A stretch of 64,000 nt of DNA. It comes from Chloroflexota bacterium (GTDB taxonomy: Bacteria; Chloroflexota; UBA6077; FW602-bin22). The stretch is taken from contig SCUE01000007.1 of NCBI GenBank assembly GCA_004297775.1, forward strand, positions 62,001 through 126,000. Direction: 5' to 3'. The position numbers and the translations under genes were made by a program. Below are positions 34,983 to 43,269 of the stretch, piece by piece; within the stretch, counting starts at the first letter, position 1; every line of letters starts with the position of its first letter. Under the pieces are notes generated by a model. The model was not told where the DNA came from. It worked only from the letters and a program-made list of their open reading frames with translations, and did not search any database.

Positions 34983-36320
34983 TGAGCCGGACGCCTCTAC
35001 CGCGCCTTCAATGGGTAATTCGACACGGGCAAGCCGGCTTGCTCGACGCACGCCCAACGCGATCGTAGCCACGCCAATACCGACGATCAGGGCGATCATT
35101 GCCAGTCCGTTCGAGCGAGTCGGCGCGGGCGCCGACGACGCGACAACGATCGCTGGCGCGACGATCGGCTTCGCCGTGATGGGCGCGGGCAACGGTTCGG
35201 TCGGCTGCGGCGACTTGAGCAGTGTGCCAAGGTCGTTCGGCGCGGGGATCGCCGACGCGTACGGCCACTCGAACCGATCGGGTGGTATCCCAGCGTCAGG
35301 CATCGCGACGCCAGGCACCAGCGTCTCACCGCGCGGGACCGGCAAGCGATTCGCGGGGACACCACGGGTCGCCGGAAGGTCATTCGCGCGTTCGTCCACT
35401 GGATCGATCAGCGGACGCTTACCGCCGCCGGGTCCAATCGAGAACGCGGCGAAGGGGAGATCGCTGCGGCGCCAGGCGCGTTCGAGTTGCGTCTCGGAGA
35501 TCCAGAGGCTGTGACCTCCGCCGCCGGGAAACGCCGGATCGTGATAGAGGAATCGGTCCTCCTCGTACCCGAAGATGACGATGAAGTGATCGATCGAGCG
35601 GTTCGACCGTTCCTGGCCCGGCAACGACGCGAGATGAACCTGCGGAATGACCAGATGGCCGTTGCGGAGCGCCCGCCGCACTTCGTCGAAGCTCCACTTA
35701 TCGTACACACTGCCGGAGAACAACCCTCGGGCGATCAGGCCGTACTCCTCCGCGATATACGCCAGGACCGACGGCGACGTGCCCGAGGTGTACCACCCGG
35801 CCGTGCCCTGAAGTGAGTTGGCCACGCGGCGGATCTCGGTCGTGGGAACGAATGCCCCAAACGCCTCGATGACCATTCCAATCGCGGCCGGACCGCAGTT
35901 TCCAGCTTCGTAGAGCGACCCGTCGAGTTGGGAACGATACGGGACCGGCAAGCGTGCGCCGATCTCGGTCGTAAACCCCCGCCGGTCGCCACGAGTCGAG
36001 AGCGATCGGCGTTCGCGCGGTGTGCCGAGGTACTTGACAACCACCCAGCCGACTGTGTTATCGAAGCTGACTTTTTGCCAGAGACCGTCGGCGCTGAATT
36101 CATCGAGCAACGTCACCGCGACGCCGCCCTCGGCGACCGCGACGATCGCCGCGCGTGAATCAGGGGCGCCCCGAACGTTCAGCCCGTCGATACTACGGAC
36201 CTGAGCTTCGCGCAGGGGTACGACGTCGCCGGCCGCACTGGCCGTGCTCGCAAAGAGCAAGCTGGCGAGAATGGTCCCAGCCAGCCCCAACGCGCCCACC
36301 CATTTGGGGGGTGATCGCAT
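34971..36320 (-). CDS. Secreted C39-like cysteine protease with SH3 domain
   Basis: 449 residues from ATG 36320, the codon before a normal signal peptide; ATG 36359 would add 13 residues. After the signal comes a bacterial SH3 domain (about 38-100, IDGLNVRGAPDS, GWVVVKYLG), then a C39-like papain-fold domain with Cys142 (GNCGPAAIGM), His (DHFIVIFGYE) and Asp (YHDPAFPG). A Pro-rich stretch and a C-terminal membrane helix (about 405-425) follow. It probably acts at the cell surface. Weak ribosome site. Nothing links it to peptide export. Confidence 0.85.
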   Translation of the reverse strand: MRSPPKWVGALGLAGTILASLLFASTASAAGDVVPLREAQVRSIDGLNVRGAPDSRAAIVAVAEGGVAVTLLDEFSADGLWQKVSFDNTVGWVVVKYLGTPRERRSLSTRGDRRGFTTEIGARLPVPYRSQLDGSLYEAGNCGPAAIGMVIEAFGAFVPTTEIRRVANSLQGTAGWYTSGTSPSVLAYIAEEYGLIARGLFSGSVYDKWSFDEVRRALRNGHLVIPQVHLASLPGQERSNRSIDHFIVIFGYEEDRFLYHDPAFPGGGGHSLWISETQLERAWRRSDLPFAAFSIGPGGGKRPLIDPVDERANDLPATRGVPANRLPVPRGETLVPGVAMPDAGIPPDRFEWPYASAIPAPNDLGTLLKSPQPTEPLPAPITAKPIVAPAIVVASSAPAPTRSNGLAMIALIVGIGVATIALGVRRASRLARVELPIEGAVEASGSLSQ

Positions 36321-36367
36321 CCTGGCGGGCAGCGTACCAGGCGACCGCCCTGGCGTCAAGATGGTGT

Positions 36368-36386
36368 AGCCGGCTTCAGGCCGGCT
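36368..36386. repeat. REP-like hairpin at island edge
   Basis: AGCCGGC-TTCAG-GCCGGCT forms a perfect 7-bp stem, and CCGGCTTCAG occurs twice in tandem. It lies 48 bases upstream of the protease start, at the left edge of the decayed island. Confidence 0.45.
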
Positions 36387-36429
36387 TCAGACCCTGTTCT
36401 GACTCGCGACGCGCCCCTTGGACCCGTCC

Positions 36430-37029
36430 CTCGACCGCGCCATACGCGTCGACATCGAGGAAAGCTGGGGCGTCAGCCGCCAAACCGCACTGGCGCACTA
36501 GCCGCTCACCACGCATCTGGTCCACATGAACGAAGTCGAGCGCGTTCGGATCCTGGATCAGACCGTGGAACGCCTGACTCGTCAGTCCCAACTCGCCGAT
36601 TCCAGACGCCTGGACGAGCGCTTCACACATCACAGTGTCCCGTGGTGGCGCCGCCCCGTCCTCACCCCAGCAGGTGGGATCTCACTGCGTCATGTGCCGT
36701 ATCAACCCGATCGGAGCGACGAAGACGATCACGACCCGTGGCACGCCAGGTTCCCAGAATCACTTGACGACGCCTATGCCAAGTATCTATCGGAGGCACG
36801 CGGAGCCCTGATCCTCACCGCGAACGATGGGACGCGCATGCCGACGGAATTGATCCGCCATCGTGGTTCCTGGCGAGGACACGACGACGTCGAATGCGCG
36901 ACGATGGACTACGTCGACTGGTTCAATCACGGGCGACTGCACGTCGCATTGGGCATGGTCCCGCTGGCGGAGTACGAGGCCGCACACTGCCATCACGTCG
37001 TGCCAGACAATCTGGCAGCGTCCCAATGA
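36430..37029 (+). pseudogene. IS3-family transposase OrfB remnant
   Basis: The end is diagnostic of IS3 OrfB integrase cores: TELIRHRGSWRGHDDVECAT, then MDYVDWFNHGRLHVALGMVP and LAEYEAAH (about 36844-37029). Upstream fragments in the same direction (VDIEESWGVSRQ; TVERLTRQSQLADSRR) resemble the HTH_21/start region of OrfB but are separated by stops. Most of the DDE catalytic core is missing. It is a dead element that marks past transposition. Confidence 0.75.
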
Positions 37030-37057
37030 CCGGAGTCTCCACAAAAGCTGGGGCGGT

Positions 37058-37462
37058 TCACCCTGTGGGAGTCGGCGCTCGCAGGTTGCACGCTTCGCAG
37101 ACGAGCGGCCCCGGGTGGTTGCGGTGGCCGCATGACGGGCAGATCCACGCGAACTTCCAGGTGGGCGACACGCTCGGCGAGCGTGTCGCCATCTTCGGAT
37201 ACGTCTGAGGCATCGAGCGGAGAGACGGCGGCGATGCTGAGGACCGACCCAGCCGTGGATCGCGGCCGCGCACGACGCGAACCAAGAACGCTATGAACTG
37301 TACGATGGCTGCGGCACCCGCAAGAAGAATGAAGATCAAGAGCGCTTGTAAGCGGACATTGACGGCCGGCCAGTGCATCGTTCCACCGAGCGCTGTGGCC
37401 ACGAACGAAGCGAAGACAATGGCCGACAGCACCTGAAACACAACCCAGAGGATCTTCCTCAA
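37058..37462 (-). CDS. Two-TM protein with C-terminal zinc ribbon
   Basis: 134 residues from TTG 37462. Two hydrophobic helices (about 6-26 and 36-62) are followed by a basic linker and a C-terminal four-cysteine ribbon (CPSCGHRNHPGPLVCEAC), like RanBP2-type or zinc-ribbon modules. It lies inside the decayed island and overlaps nothing else. No family assigned. The start is uncertain; GGTAGG lies near it. Confidence 0.55.
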   Translation of the reverse strand: MRKILWVVFQVLSAIVFASFVATALGGTMHWPAVNVRLQALLIFILLAGAAAIVQFIAFLVRVVRGRDPRLGRSSASPPSLRSMPQTYPKMATRSPSVSPTWKFAWICPSCGHRNHPGPLVCEACNLRAPTPTG

Positions 37463-37512
37463 TGGCCTACCCTCGCCGAGCCACTCACACTCGACTCATC
37501 TTCAAAATAGGA

Positions 37513-37521
37513 GGGGGGGGG
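37513..37521. repeat. G9 homopolymer
   Basis: Nine consecutive G in a short noncoding stretch between two small minus-strand genes. It is a possible slippage site or a sequencing-error hotspot. Confidence 0.85.
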
Positions 37522-37534
37522 TGAATCCGCGCAG

Positions 37535-37714
37535 CTAGCGGCGTAGACCCTGGCCGGGCTGGTAGTCGCCCTTCAGCCAGCGGACGAAGTACCGGGCTAC
37601 CTGCTTGCGGATCACGCTGCTCTTCTGCGCCAATGCGGATTCGTCGACGGCGCGCTCGTATGCGAGGAGCGCAGTCTCCACTTCGCGCAGGGCGCTGGCA
37701 CTGATGATCGCCAT
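37535..37714 (-). CDS. 59-residue small alpha-helical protein
   Basis: ATG 37714 has GGAGGG 3-4 nt upstream and opens a 59-codon frame that ends in TAG. The product is mostly helical and charged (SALREVETALLAYERAVDES, VIRKQVARYFVRWLKGDY) with no membrane segment. No family is recognised. It lies 79 bp downstream of the Ntn-hydrolase gene on the same strand and could be a third member of that unit. Confidence 0.5.
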   Translation of the reverse strand: MAIISASALREVETALLAYERAVDESALAQKSSVIRKQVARYFVRWLKGDYQPGQGLRR

Positions 37715-37792
37715 GGTCCCTCCTTCGGCTGGTCGAAATGTAACGACGCGCTCCGCCCCGAGCTTCCAGAGCAGCCGAAACGCCGGGCGGTT

Positions 37793-38575
37793 TCACGGCA
37801 TCGGGATAGGATCCGTCGGCTCATTGCGCTCGGAGATCAGATTCCTGAACCCTCTCAGGGTCGTTTCTGCGGCGGCGATCGCCTGGTGTGTCTCCTCCAC
37901 GTCCGAATTGGCCAGCATCTTGGCGGACGACCCCTTGCCTACGCCCTCATGGATCGCCACCTGAACCTGACCATCCACCCCGCCAGGGTGAGTCTGAATG
38001 GCGTGCTCAATCGTCCAGACCGCCGCAAAAATGCCCTCTGATAGAGAGGGCGCATCATTCGCCCAGAAAATACGACGGATGAACGCTAGGAACGGATCGG
38101 CAATTGACTGCCCGCTTCCGATGGCGACGAACGGCAACTGGTCGGTCGCTGCCTCCGGAGAAGCCTGATGATCGAACTGAAACAGGCTTGGGCCCCCACT
38201 CGTTCCAATCGCCACCAGGGACTGAGACATCAAGCCACCTGTGGCCGCGCCGTTTCCGATGATCGACATGAACGGACGAGCTCGCTCAACCTCCTTTCCA
38301 ATGTGTTTATGGAAGCTATCGCTCAGCGAGGTCATAGCTACTGTCGGATGTTGACTCCTTAGGTTCCCATTAACGTGAGTCTCCAAATCGTGCGCGAAAC
38401 GTTGACCCAAGCCGACCGAGCCCGCAGTGCCGATGATGGCCGATCCGCCGACAATCGTCAGTTTCGTGGCTGAATTCTGTCTGATCGTGCGCTCGCCAAC
38501 ATTCCCAAGCGTTGCCGCACTGTCAGCCGCCAGCACGATTCCATCCCGACACTTGATGCCCACGATGAGGGTCAC
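37793..38575 (-). CDS. Proteasome-beta-like Ntn hydrolase
   Basis: 260 residues from GTG 38575, chosen because removing the initiator Met exposes Thr1 of TLIVGIKCRDGIVLAADSAA, the proteasome-beta/HslV-type start with the catalytic Thr and the Asp of AADS. A Lys expected near position 33 is not certain; candidates are K41 or nearby (SATKLTIV). Gly-rich SGQS and GVDG strands continue the fold, and the C-terminal 60 residues are helical. Homologs form cylinder or ring peptidases (HslV, Anbu, BPH). It begins 7 bp after the winged-helix-like gene, so the two form an operon. Confidence 0.8.
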   Translation of the reverse strand: MTLIVGIKCRDGIVLAADSAATLGNVGERTIRQNSATKLTIVGGSAIIGTAGSVGLGQRFAHDLETHVNGNLRSQHPTVAMTSLSDSFHKHIGKEVERARPFMSIIGNGAATGGLMSQSLVAIGTSGGPSLFQFDHQASPEAATDQLPFVAIGSGQSIADPFLAFIRRIFWANDAPSLSEGIFAAVWTIEHAIQTHPGGVDGQVQVAIHEGVGKGSSAKMLANSDVEETHQAIAAAETTLRGFRNLISERNEPTDPIPMP

Positions 38576-38582
38576 GGCCGGT

Positions 38583-39029
38583 CTAGCCCGGTTTGGCGAA
38601 CACGCTGTTGACCTGCATATCGGGGTACTTGGCATAAACGGCACGCACAAGTTCAGCGAACGAACGAGTCCGCGCCCATTTGACGACCTGGTCGAGGTAC
38701 TCGACCGCCTTCACAGAGGCTCTCGCTCGAAGGTCCGCCGCCGCCGCAACACCCTTGGTCGTAACACGATATTCGACGTACCGCTGACCGATTGGCCGCT
38801 CGATCTCGACCAGATCGTCTCGTTGGAGAGTGATCGCGTCGGCAGAGACGGCCGAACTGAACGGTCCGTAGTGATATGGGACGAACTCATAAAAGTCATC
38901 GCCGACTTCACCGGGGAGCTCCTTCCCGAGCAAGAAGAGCGCCTTCTGCAACTGCACGGGCGAGAGGGAAGCCCTGTCGGCCGACGCGATCGTGATGAGT
39001 GTCCAGTCTCCTGGTCGCAATCGGTCCAT
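38583..39029 (-). CDS. Winged-helix-like protein (YwgA/SocA-like)
   Basis: 148 residues from ATG 39029, with GGGAG 7 nt upstream. The pattern LSPVQLQKALFLLGKEL, FYEFVPYHYGPFSSAVSADA, LVEIERP, YRVTTKG matches the winged-helix plan of YwgA and of the SocA/Panacea (DUF4065) group, some of which are antitoxins or adaptors that deliver partners to proteases. That assignment is by eye. It is encoded directly upstream of the proteasome-like hydrolase in a decayed island. Confidence 0.7.
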   Translation of the reverse strand: MDRLRPGDWTLITIASADRASLSPVQLQKALFLLGKELPGEVGDDFYEFVPYHYGPFSSAVSADAITLQRDDLVEIERPIGQRYVEYRVTTKGVAAAADLRARASVKAVEYLDQVVKWARTRSFAELVRAVYAKYPDMQVNSVFAKPG

Positions 39030-39165
39030 TGATCGTCTCCCTGGTCGCACACGGTGCGCTTCGTATACAGGCGCGGATACTACACGCAGACAGTATCGCG
39101 CGACGTCAACGGGCAGTGCAGAGTTCGAGTTATTACTGCGCGACCTTCTCCGCTGCCAGCCGCGC

Positions 39166-39228
39166 CTACAGCGCCACGGCCGCGATCCCGAACACGAACA
39201 CGATGAATGCGCACGTCTGATCGGTCAC
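39166..39228 (-). CDS. 20-residue hydrophobic micropeptide
   Basis: GTG 39228 has GGAGGG 4 nt upstream, overlapping the stop of the amidase remnant, and is followed by 20 codons. The peptide has a polar head (MTDQTCA) and a hydrophobic tail (FIVFVFGIAAVAL) that could span a membrane. It could be a holin fragment of a former lysis cassette or a small toxin-like peptide. It may also be chance. Confidence 0.35.
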   Translation of the reverse strand: MTDQTCAFIVFVFGIAAVAL

Positions 39229-39237
39229 TGGTCCCTC

Positions 39238-39607
39238 CTACCGTTTCCGAGCGTTCTTGATCGCCACGACGTACTCCTGGATCCGGACCGCCCGGTCGGG
39301 GTGCTCGATCGCGGCGAACTGCTCCGACTCGGCCCAGATGCCATCGAGTGCCGCCGTGATTGGGTCAGGCACCAGGAGCGCCATGAGGCGATCCCAGTCG
39401 AAAGCGCGCCGGCGTCTGACTTCCCGTCGGGCTTGCCGTTGGCCGTGTGCTCGTGGCCGATGATGCCCGGCAGGCCTTGCAGTGAGGCGCGCCAAGTGGG
39501 AATCCGTACCGCTGCGCCCAGGCGCGGATGAGCGCCGCCGTCTCGTCGTACTGGTAGTCGGCGTACGGCGTGGTCGGCGTCGCCTGGGCAAGCTCGATCG
39601 ACAGATG
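39238..39607 (-). pseudogene. Amidase_2-type endolysin remnant, two frameshifts
   Basis: Segments of an N-acetylmuramoyl-L-alanine amidase are spread over three frames. HLSIELAQATPTTPYADYQY and ALIRAWAQRYGF are in the first, GIIGHEHTANGKPDGKSDAG in the second, and FDWDRLMALL plus a C-terminal tail in the third. The GHEH zinc-ligand and KSD.G..FDWDRL blocks are typical. Frameshifts lie near 39475 and 39403. The N-terminus is cut off at about 39607, where the recombinase remnant begins. Probable prophage origin. Confidence 0.7.
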
Positions 39608-39629
39608 CGTTGCGGTGGCAGTGGGACGC

Positions 39630-39990
39630 GACCGCGCGCCCGCCGTGATCCGAAATCGGCCGCTGGCCTGCGCACCGTGCCGCTGGTCCCCGAGGTCGTC
39701 ACAATCCTTTGCGAACTGCGGCGATAGCGCGACCCGAAGTCCCCTGACCACATGTTTCTCGCAACCAGCCGCGAATGGCGCTTTGCTCAAGGTTACTCAT
39801 GGATGTCCGCCGCACGTTCGGCACCGCCGCCGGCGCCGCGGGTGTCCCGCGCCGCCTTCTACGCGGGATGATGGGCCACGCCGACGAGGCGACCACCGGT
39901 GTCTACACGCGCTACGTCGACGCCGACGCCCGCGTGGCTAGGGAACGCCTCGCGAGACACCTCCGCGCGACCTCACGCACGCGAATGGCT
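39630..39990 (+). pseudogene. Tyrosine recombinase remnant (3' part)
   Basis: RDPKSAAGLRTVPLVPEVV, then an in-frame TAG (39725), then DHMFLATSREWRFAQGYSW. After a frameshift it continues with MDVRRTFGTAAGAAGVP, LLRGMMGHADEATTGVYTRY. The R-box (DVRRTF), the late His (GMMGH) and Tyr (VYTRY) of phage-type integrases are recognisable. The N-terminal half is missing. It abuts the 3' end of tRNA-Glu, the usual place for an element integrase. Confidence 0.8.
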
Positions 39991-40037
39991 AGAATTGGCC
40001 GCCCGCACGGCCATTTTGATCTCAGATTCGCGAGAGC

Positions 40038-40114
40038 TGGTAGCGCATACGGGATTCGAACCCGTGGTCTCCGCCTTGAGAGGGCGGTGTCCTAGGCCGC
40101 TAGACGAATGCGCC
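40038..40114 (-). tRNA. tRNA-Glu (CTC)
   Basis: A cloverleaf on the minus strand with anticodon loop CTCTCAA (anticodon CTC), T-arm GGTTCGAATCC, and encoded CCA (40038-40040). The first acceptor pair is G-U. Its 3' end borders the recombinase remnant. Confidence 0.95.
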
Positions 40115-40121
40115 GGGCCAG

Positions 40122-40195
40122 TGGGCGATACTGGATTCGAACCAGTGACCTCCACGATGTCAACGTGGCGCTCTAACCAACTGAGCTAACCGCCC
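40122..40195 (-). tRNA. tRNA-Val (GAC)
   Basis: A cloverleaf on the minus strand: acceptor GGGCGGT/ATCGCCC, anticodon loop TTGACAT (anticodon GAC), T-arm GGTTCGAATCC. CCA is not encoded. It is transcribed ahead of tRNA-Glu, 7 bp away. Confidence 0.95.
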
Positions 40196-40205
40196 GGATC
40201 ACGCG

Positions 40206-40234
40206 ATTATAGAGGTGCGGATTACCTCCGACAA
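40206..40234 (-). promoter_or_regulatory. Promoter of tRNA-Val/tRNA-Glu
   Basis: On the minus strand TTGTCG (40234-40229), a 17-base spacer and a perfect TATAAT (40211-40206) end 10 bases before the tRNA-Val 5' end. It overlaps the region just before selB, so the two units share regulatory space. Confidence 0.8.
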
Positions 40235-40253
40235 ACGACTAGACTTCGGATTC

Positions 40254-42113
40254 GTGCACGTCGTCGGCACCGCGGGACACGTGGACCACGGAAAATCGAC
40301 CCTCGTCCGCGCCCTGACCGGAATCGACCCCGATCGCCTCCAGGAAGAGAAGGATCGGGGAATGACGATCGACCTGGGGTTTGCCTGGCTGACTCTGCCG
40401 AGCGGCGAATCGATCTCGATCGTCGATGTGCCTGGTCACGAGCGCTTCATCAAGAACATGCTCGCCGGGGTCGGCGGCATCGATCTCGCCCTACTGGTTG
40501 TCGCGGCCGACGAAGGCGTCATGCCACAGACCGTGGAGCACGCCGACATCCTCGACCTACTGCGCATCCGTCGCGTCGTGGTCGCGCTGACGAAGACTGA
40601 CCTCGTCGAACCCGACTGGCTCGAATTGGCTCGGACCGACGTCCAGGAATTCCTCGAGCGCGCCGGGCTGCCCGACGCGCCGATCGTGCCCGTCTCCGCC
40701 TTCACCGGCGCTGGGCTGCCCGAACTGGTGGCAACAATCGAGGCGAGTCTGGACGACCTGCCGCCACGCGTGGACGCCAGCCGCCCACGCGTGCCGATCG
40801 ACCGTGCCTTCACCATCACCGGCTTCGGAACGATCGTCACGGGGACGCTTCTCGGCGGTCAGCTTCGTTCTGGCCAGGAGGTCGAGTTGGTGCCGGGTCC
40901 TCTGCGCACTCGAGCGCGTTCGCTCCAGGTGCACAAGAGTCGCGTGGACACGGCCGCGCCGGGAAGCCGCGTCGCGATCAATATCCCCGGTGTCGCGACC
41001 GCCGACATCACGCGTGGCATGGTCCTGACCGATCCCGGCTGGCTCGTACCCACCCTGGCGGCCGATGTCGATCTGCAGGTATCGCGGCACGCCGATCGGC
41101 CTCTACTCCATGGCGCGACGCTGACGTTTCATAGCGGATCAGCCGAGGCAGAGGCCCGTGTCCTCTTCTTGCAAGGGGACTCGATCGCACCGGGCGAGCG
41201 CGCCTGGGCCCAATTGCGATTCGCGGAACTGATGCCACTCGTGAAGGGCGACCTGTTCATTCTGCGATCGCCGAACGCGACGATCGGCGGCGGCGAAGTC
41301 ATCGATCCGCAAGCCCGTCGCCACCGACGCCGCGAAACCGGTGTCGCGGAGAACCTCCGCGTGCTCAGGGAGGGCACTCCCGACGAGATCGTGGCGGCCG
41401 AGATCTCGGTGCGCGGACCGATCGAGATTGAAGCGCTGTCGCGTCGGGTCGGTATCACCCGCGACGATCTGGCGGAGATCGTCGAAGGTCTCAAGGGCAA
41501 CGACGACGCGATCGCATTCGGCGATCAGGTTATGTCACGCGAACGTTGGGAGCGGATCGCGGCTGATCTCCGCGCCCGCCTCGATGATTTTCACGTCCGC
41601 AATCCTCTGCGGCCGGGAATGTCGCGCGAGACGGCCCGGCCCGCCACGGGCCTCAACGCGCGCGCCTATTCGGCCGCGCTCGCACGGCTCGTCGAGGAGC
41701 GACAGATCGAAGACGCGGACGGACTGATTCGGCGCGCCGGATTCCGTGTCACGCTCACGACCGAAATAGAGGCACGCGCAAAACGATTCATCGGCCGTAT
41801 CGCGGCCAACCCCTTCACACCGCCATCGCTCGGCGAACTGCCAGCCGACGAGCGGCCGGACGCCGAACTGGCGCGCGCGCTGGCCGATATGGGGCGAATC
41901 GTCCTGGTAGCGGATGACATCGCCTACACCCCTGAGGCCTTCGAGGACATGCGGCGACGGGTTGTAGAGCGACTACACACGAATGGGAAAGTGACGGTCG
42001 CCGACATCCGCGACCAGTTCGGCACGAGTCGCAAGTACGTACTCGCCTTGCTCGAACACCTCGATCGCACGCACGTCACGAAGCGTGTCGGTGACGACCG
42101 CGTGCTGGCATAG
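40254..42113 (+). CDS. selB: Selenocysteine-specific elongation factor SelB
   Basis: 619 residues from GTG 40254 ([17 protein letters not shown]), where SelB proteins normally begin; GTG 40215 would add 13 residues but lies within the tRNA promoter spacer region. P-loop [14 protein letters not shown] and TKTD G motifs are intact. EF-Tu-like domains 2 and 3 follow, then four winged-helix domains (about 370-619) that bind the SECIS hairpin. It delivers Sec-tRNA to UGA codons. No selA, selD, selC or selenoprotein gene is seen in this window. Confidence 0.96.
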   Translation: MHVVGTAGHVDHGKSTLVRALTGIDPDRLQEEKDRGMTIDLGFAWLTLPSGESISIVDVPGHERFIKNMLAGVGGIDLALLVVAADEGVMPQTVEHADILDLLRIRRVVVALTKTDLVEPDWLELARTDVQEFLERAGLPDAPIVPVSAFTGAGLPELVATIEASLDDLPPRVDASRPRVPIDRAFTITGFGTIVTGTLLGGQLRSGQEVELVPGPLRTRARSLQVHKSRVDTAAPGSRVAINIPGVATADITRGMVLTDPGWLVPTLAADVDLQVSRHADRPLLHGATLTFHSGSAEAEARVLFLQGDSIAPGERAWAQLRFAELMPLVKGDLFILRSPNATIGGGEVIDPQARRHRRRETGVAENLRVLREGTPDEIVAAEISVRGPIEIEALSRRVGITRDDLAEIVEGLKGNDDAIAFGDQVMSRERWERIAADLRARLDDFHVRNPLRPGMSRETARPATGLNARAYSAALARLVEERQIEDADGLIRRAGFRVTLTTEIEARAKRFIGRIAANPFTPPSLGELPADERPDAELARALADMGRIVLVADDIAYTPEAFEDMRRRVVERLHTNGKVTVADIRDQFGTSRKYVLALLEHLDRTHVTKRVGDDRVLA

Positions 42114-42120
42114 GTCGGGC

Positions 42121-43269
42121 GTGCCATCCACGCTCGCGACCAGCCGCGCGCTCTTCGCCGCGATTGCCGTTGGCGCGATCGCGCTGGCGGCCCGCCGTCG
42201 CCAATCAACGTCGGGGCGCGAACTGATCGACTGGACGCGCGCGCGCGCCATCGCCGGACTTCTGGCCGGATCGGACGGATCGGGCACAGCCAGTCGCGAC
42301 CAGCAGATGGCATTCGAGCGGCGCGTCGAAAAGAGCTGGTCGGCAATCGCCGACTACCTGGCGCTTCCCGGTGGCACCCGGTCGATTCCGGTGCTGGCGG
42401 TCACGCGGGCCGAATGGCTCGACGCCAACGTGGTCTCGTTTCGCGCGATGACCGCACCGCTCGAATCACTGGCCGGCCGCGCCTCTGGCCAATTCGGGAC
42501 CGGTTTCTTCGCCGATGCGAACGAGACGCTCCTGACAGCCCAATCGGGACTGCTGCTCGGCTACCTATCACGTCGAGTGTTAGGCCAGTTCGACATCGCG
42601 ATCTTCGGCCGGGAACCGGTCGAGACGGGTAAGCTCTATTTCGTCACGCGCAACATCGAGGAGACGGAGCGACGTCTCGGCCTGACGCCGGAGGACTTCC
42701 GACTGTGGATCGCGCTCCACGAGGTCACCCACGCGGTGGAGTTCGAGCGCGCGCCGTGGCTGCGCGAGCACATGAATACGCTGCTGCGGGAGTACTTCGC
42801 GACTCTAGCCGTTCACCTGGGGGGTGCCGGGACCAGTTTGCGCGATACGATTTCCTTCGCGCGCCGCGTCCGACCACGGCGCGGTGGCTCGCTCGGTCTC
42901 GTCGATTGGGTGATGTCGGACGATCTCAGAGCGATTCTTGAGCGGATGCAGGCGCTGATGTGTCTGCTCGAGGGGTACAGCAACCATGTGATGGACGCGA
43001 TCGGCCAAAGCGTCCTGGCGACCTATCCGATGATGAAAGAGCGCTTCTCAGCGCGGGCTCGGAAACGTTCGACTGGAGAGCGCCTGTTCATTCGCCTGAC
43101 CGGACTGGAGATGAAATTCGAGCAGTACGCGCGCGGCGAGGCATTCGTGAACCAGGTCGCGCAACTTGCCGGCGTCGCGACCCTCGATCGCGCCTGGCGG
43201 GACGCGTCTCTCCTCCCGACGTTGGCCGAGATCGACGCGCCGCGAACCTGGCTGGCACGCGTCGCCTGA
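42121..43269 (+). CDS. Zinc-dependent metalloprotease, DUF2342 family
   Basis: 382 residues from GTG 42121, 7 bp after selB. A membrane-like or signal segment (about 8-24) is followed by a zincin domain with HEVTH at 200-204 (WIALHEVTHAVEFE). The family (zincin_2, often named F420-biosynthesis-associated without proof) is typical of Actinobacteria and Chloroflexota. The actual substrate is unknown. The downstream nurA begins on the next base after the stop. Confidence 0.9.
   Translation: MPSTLATSRALFAAIAVGAIALAARRRQSTSGRELIDWTRARAIAGLLAGSDGSGTASRDQQMAFERRVEKSWSAIADYLALPGGTRSIPVLAVTRAEWLDANVVSFRAMTAPLESLAGRASGQFGTGFFADANETLLTAQSGLLLGYLSRRVLGQFDIAIFGREPVETGKLYFVTRNIEETERRLGLTPEDFRLWIALHEVTHAVEFERAPWLREHMNTLLREYFATLAVHLGGAGTSLRDTISFARRVRPRRGGSLGLVDWVMSDDLRAILERMQALMCLLEGYSNHVMDAIGQSVLATYPMMKERFSARARKRSTGERLFIRLTGLEMKFEQYARGEAFVNQVAQLAGVATLDRAWRDASLLPTLAEIDAPRTWLARVA

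Noticed and set aside
39966-40095. Open frame of the recombinase remnant continuing through tRNA-Glu
   Set aside because: The part within the tRNA is read-through of a structural RNA gene and matches no protein.
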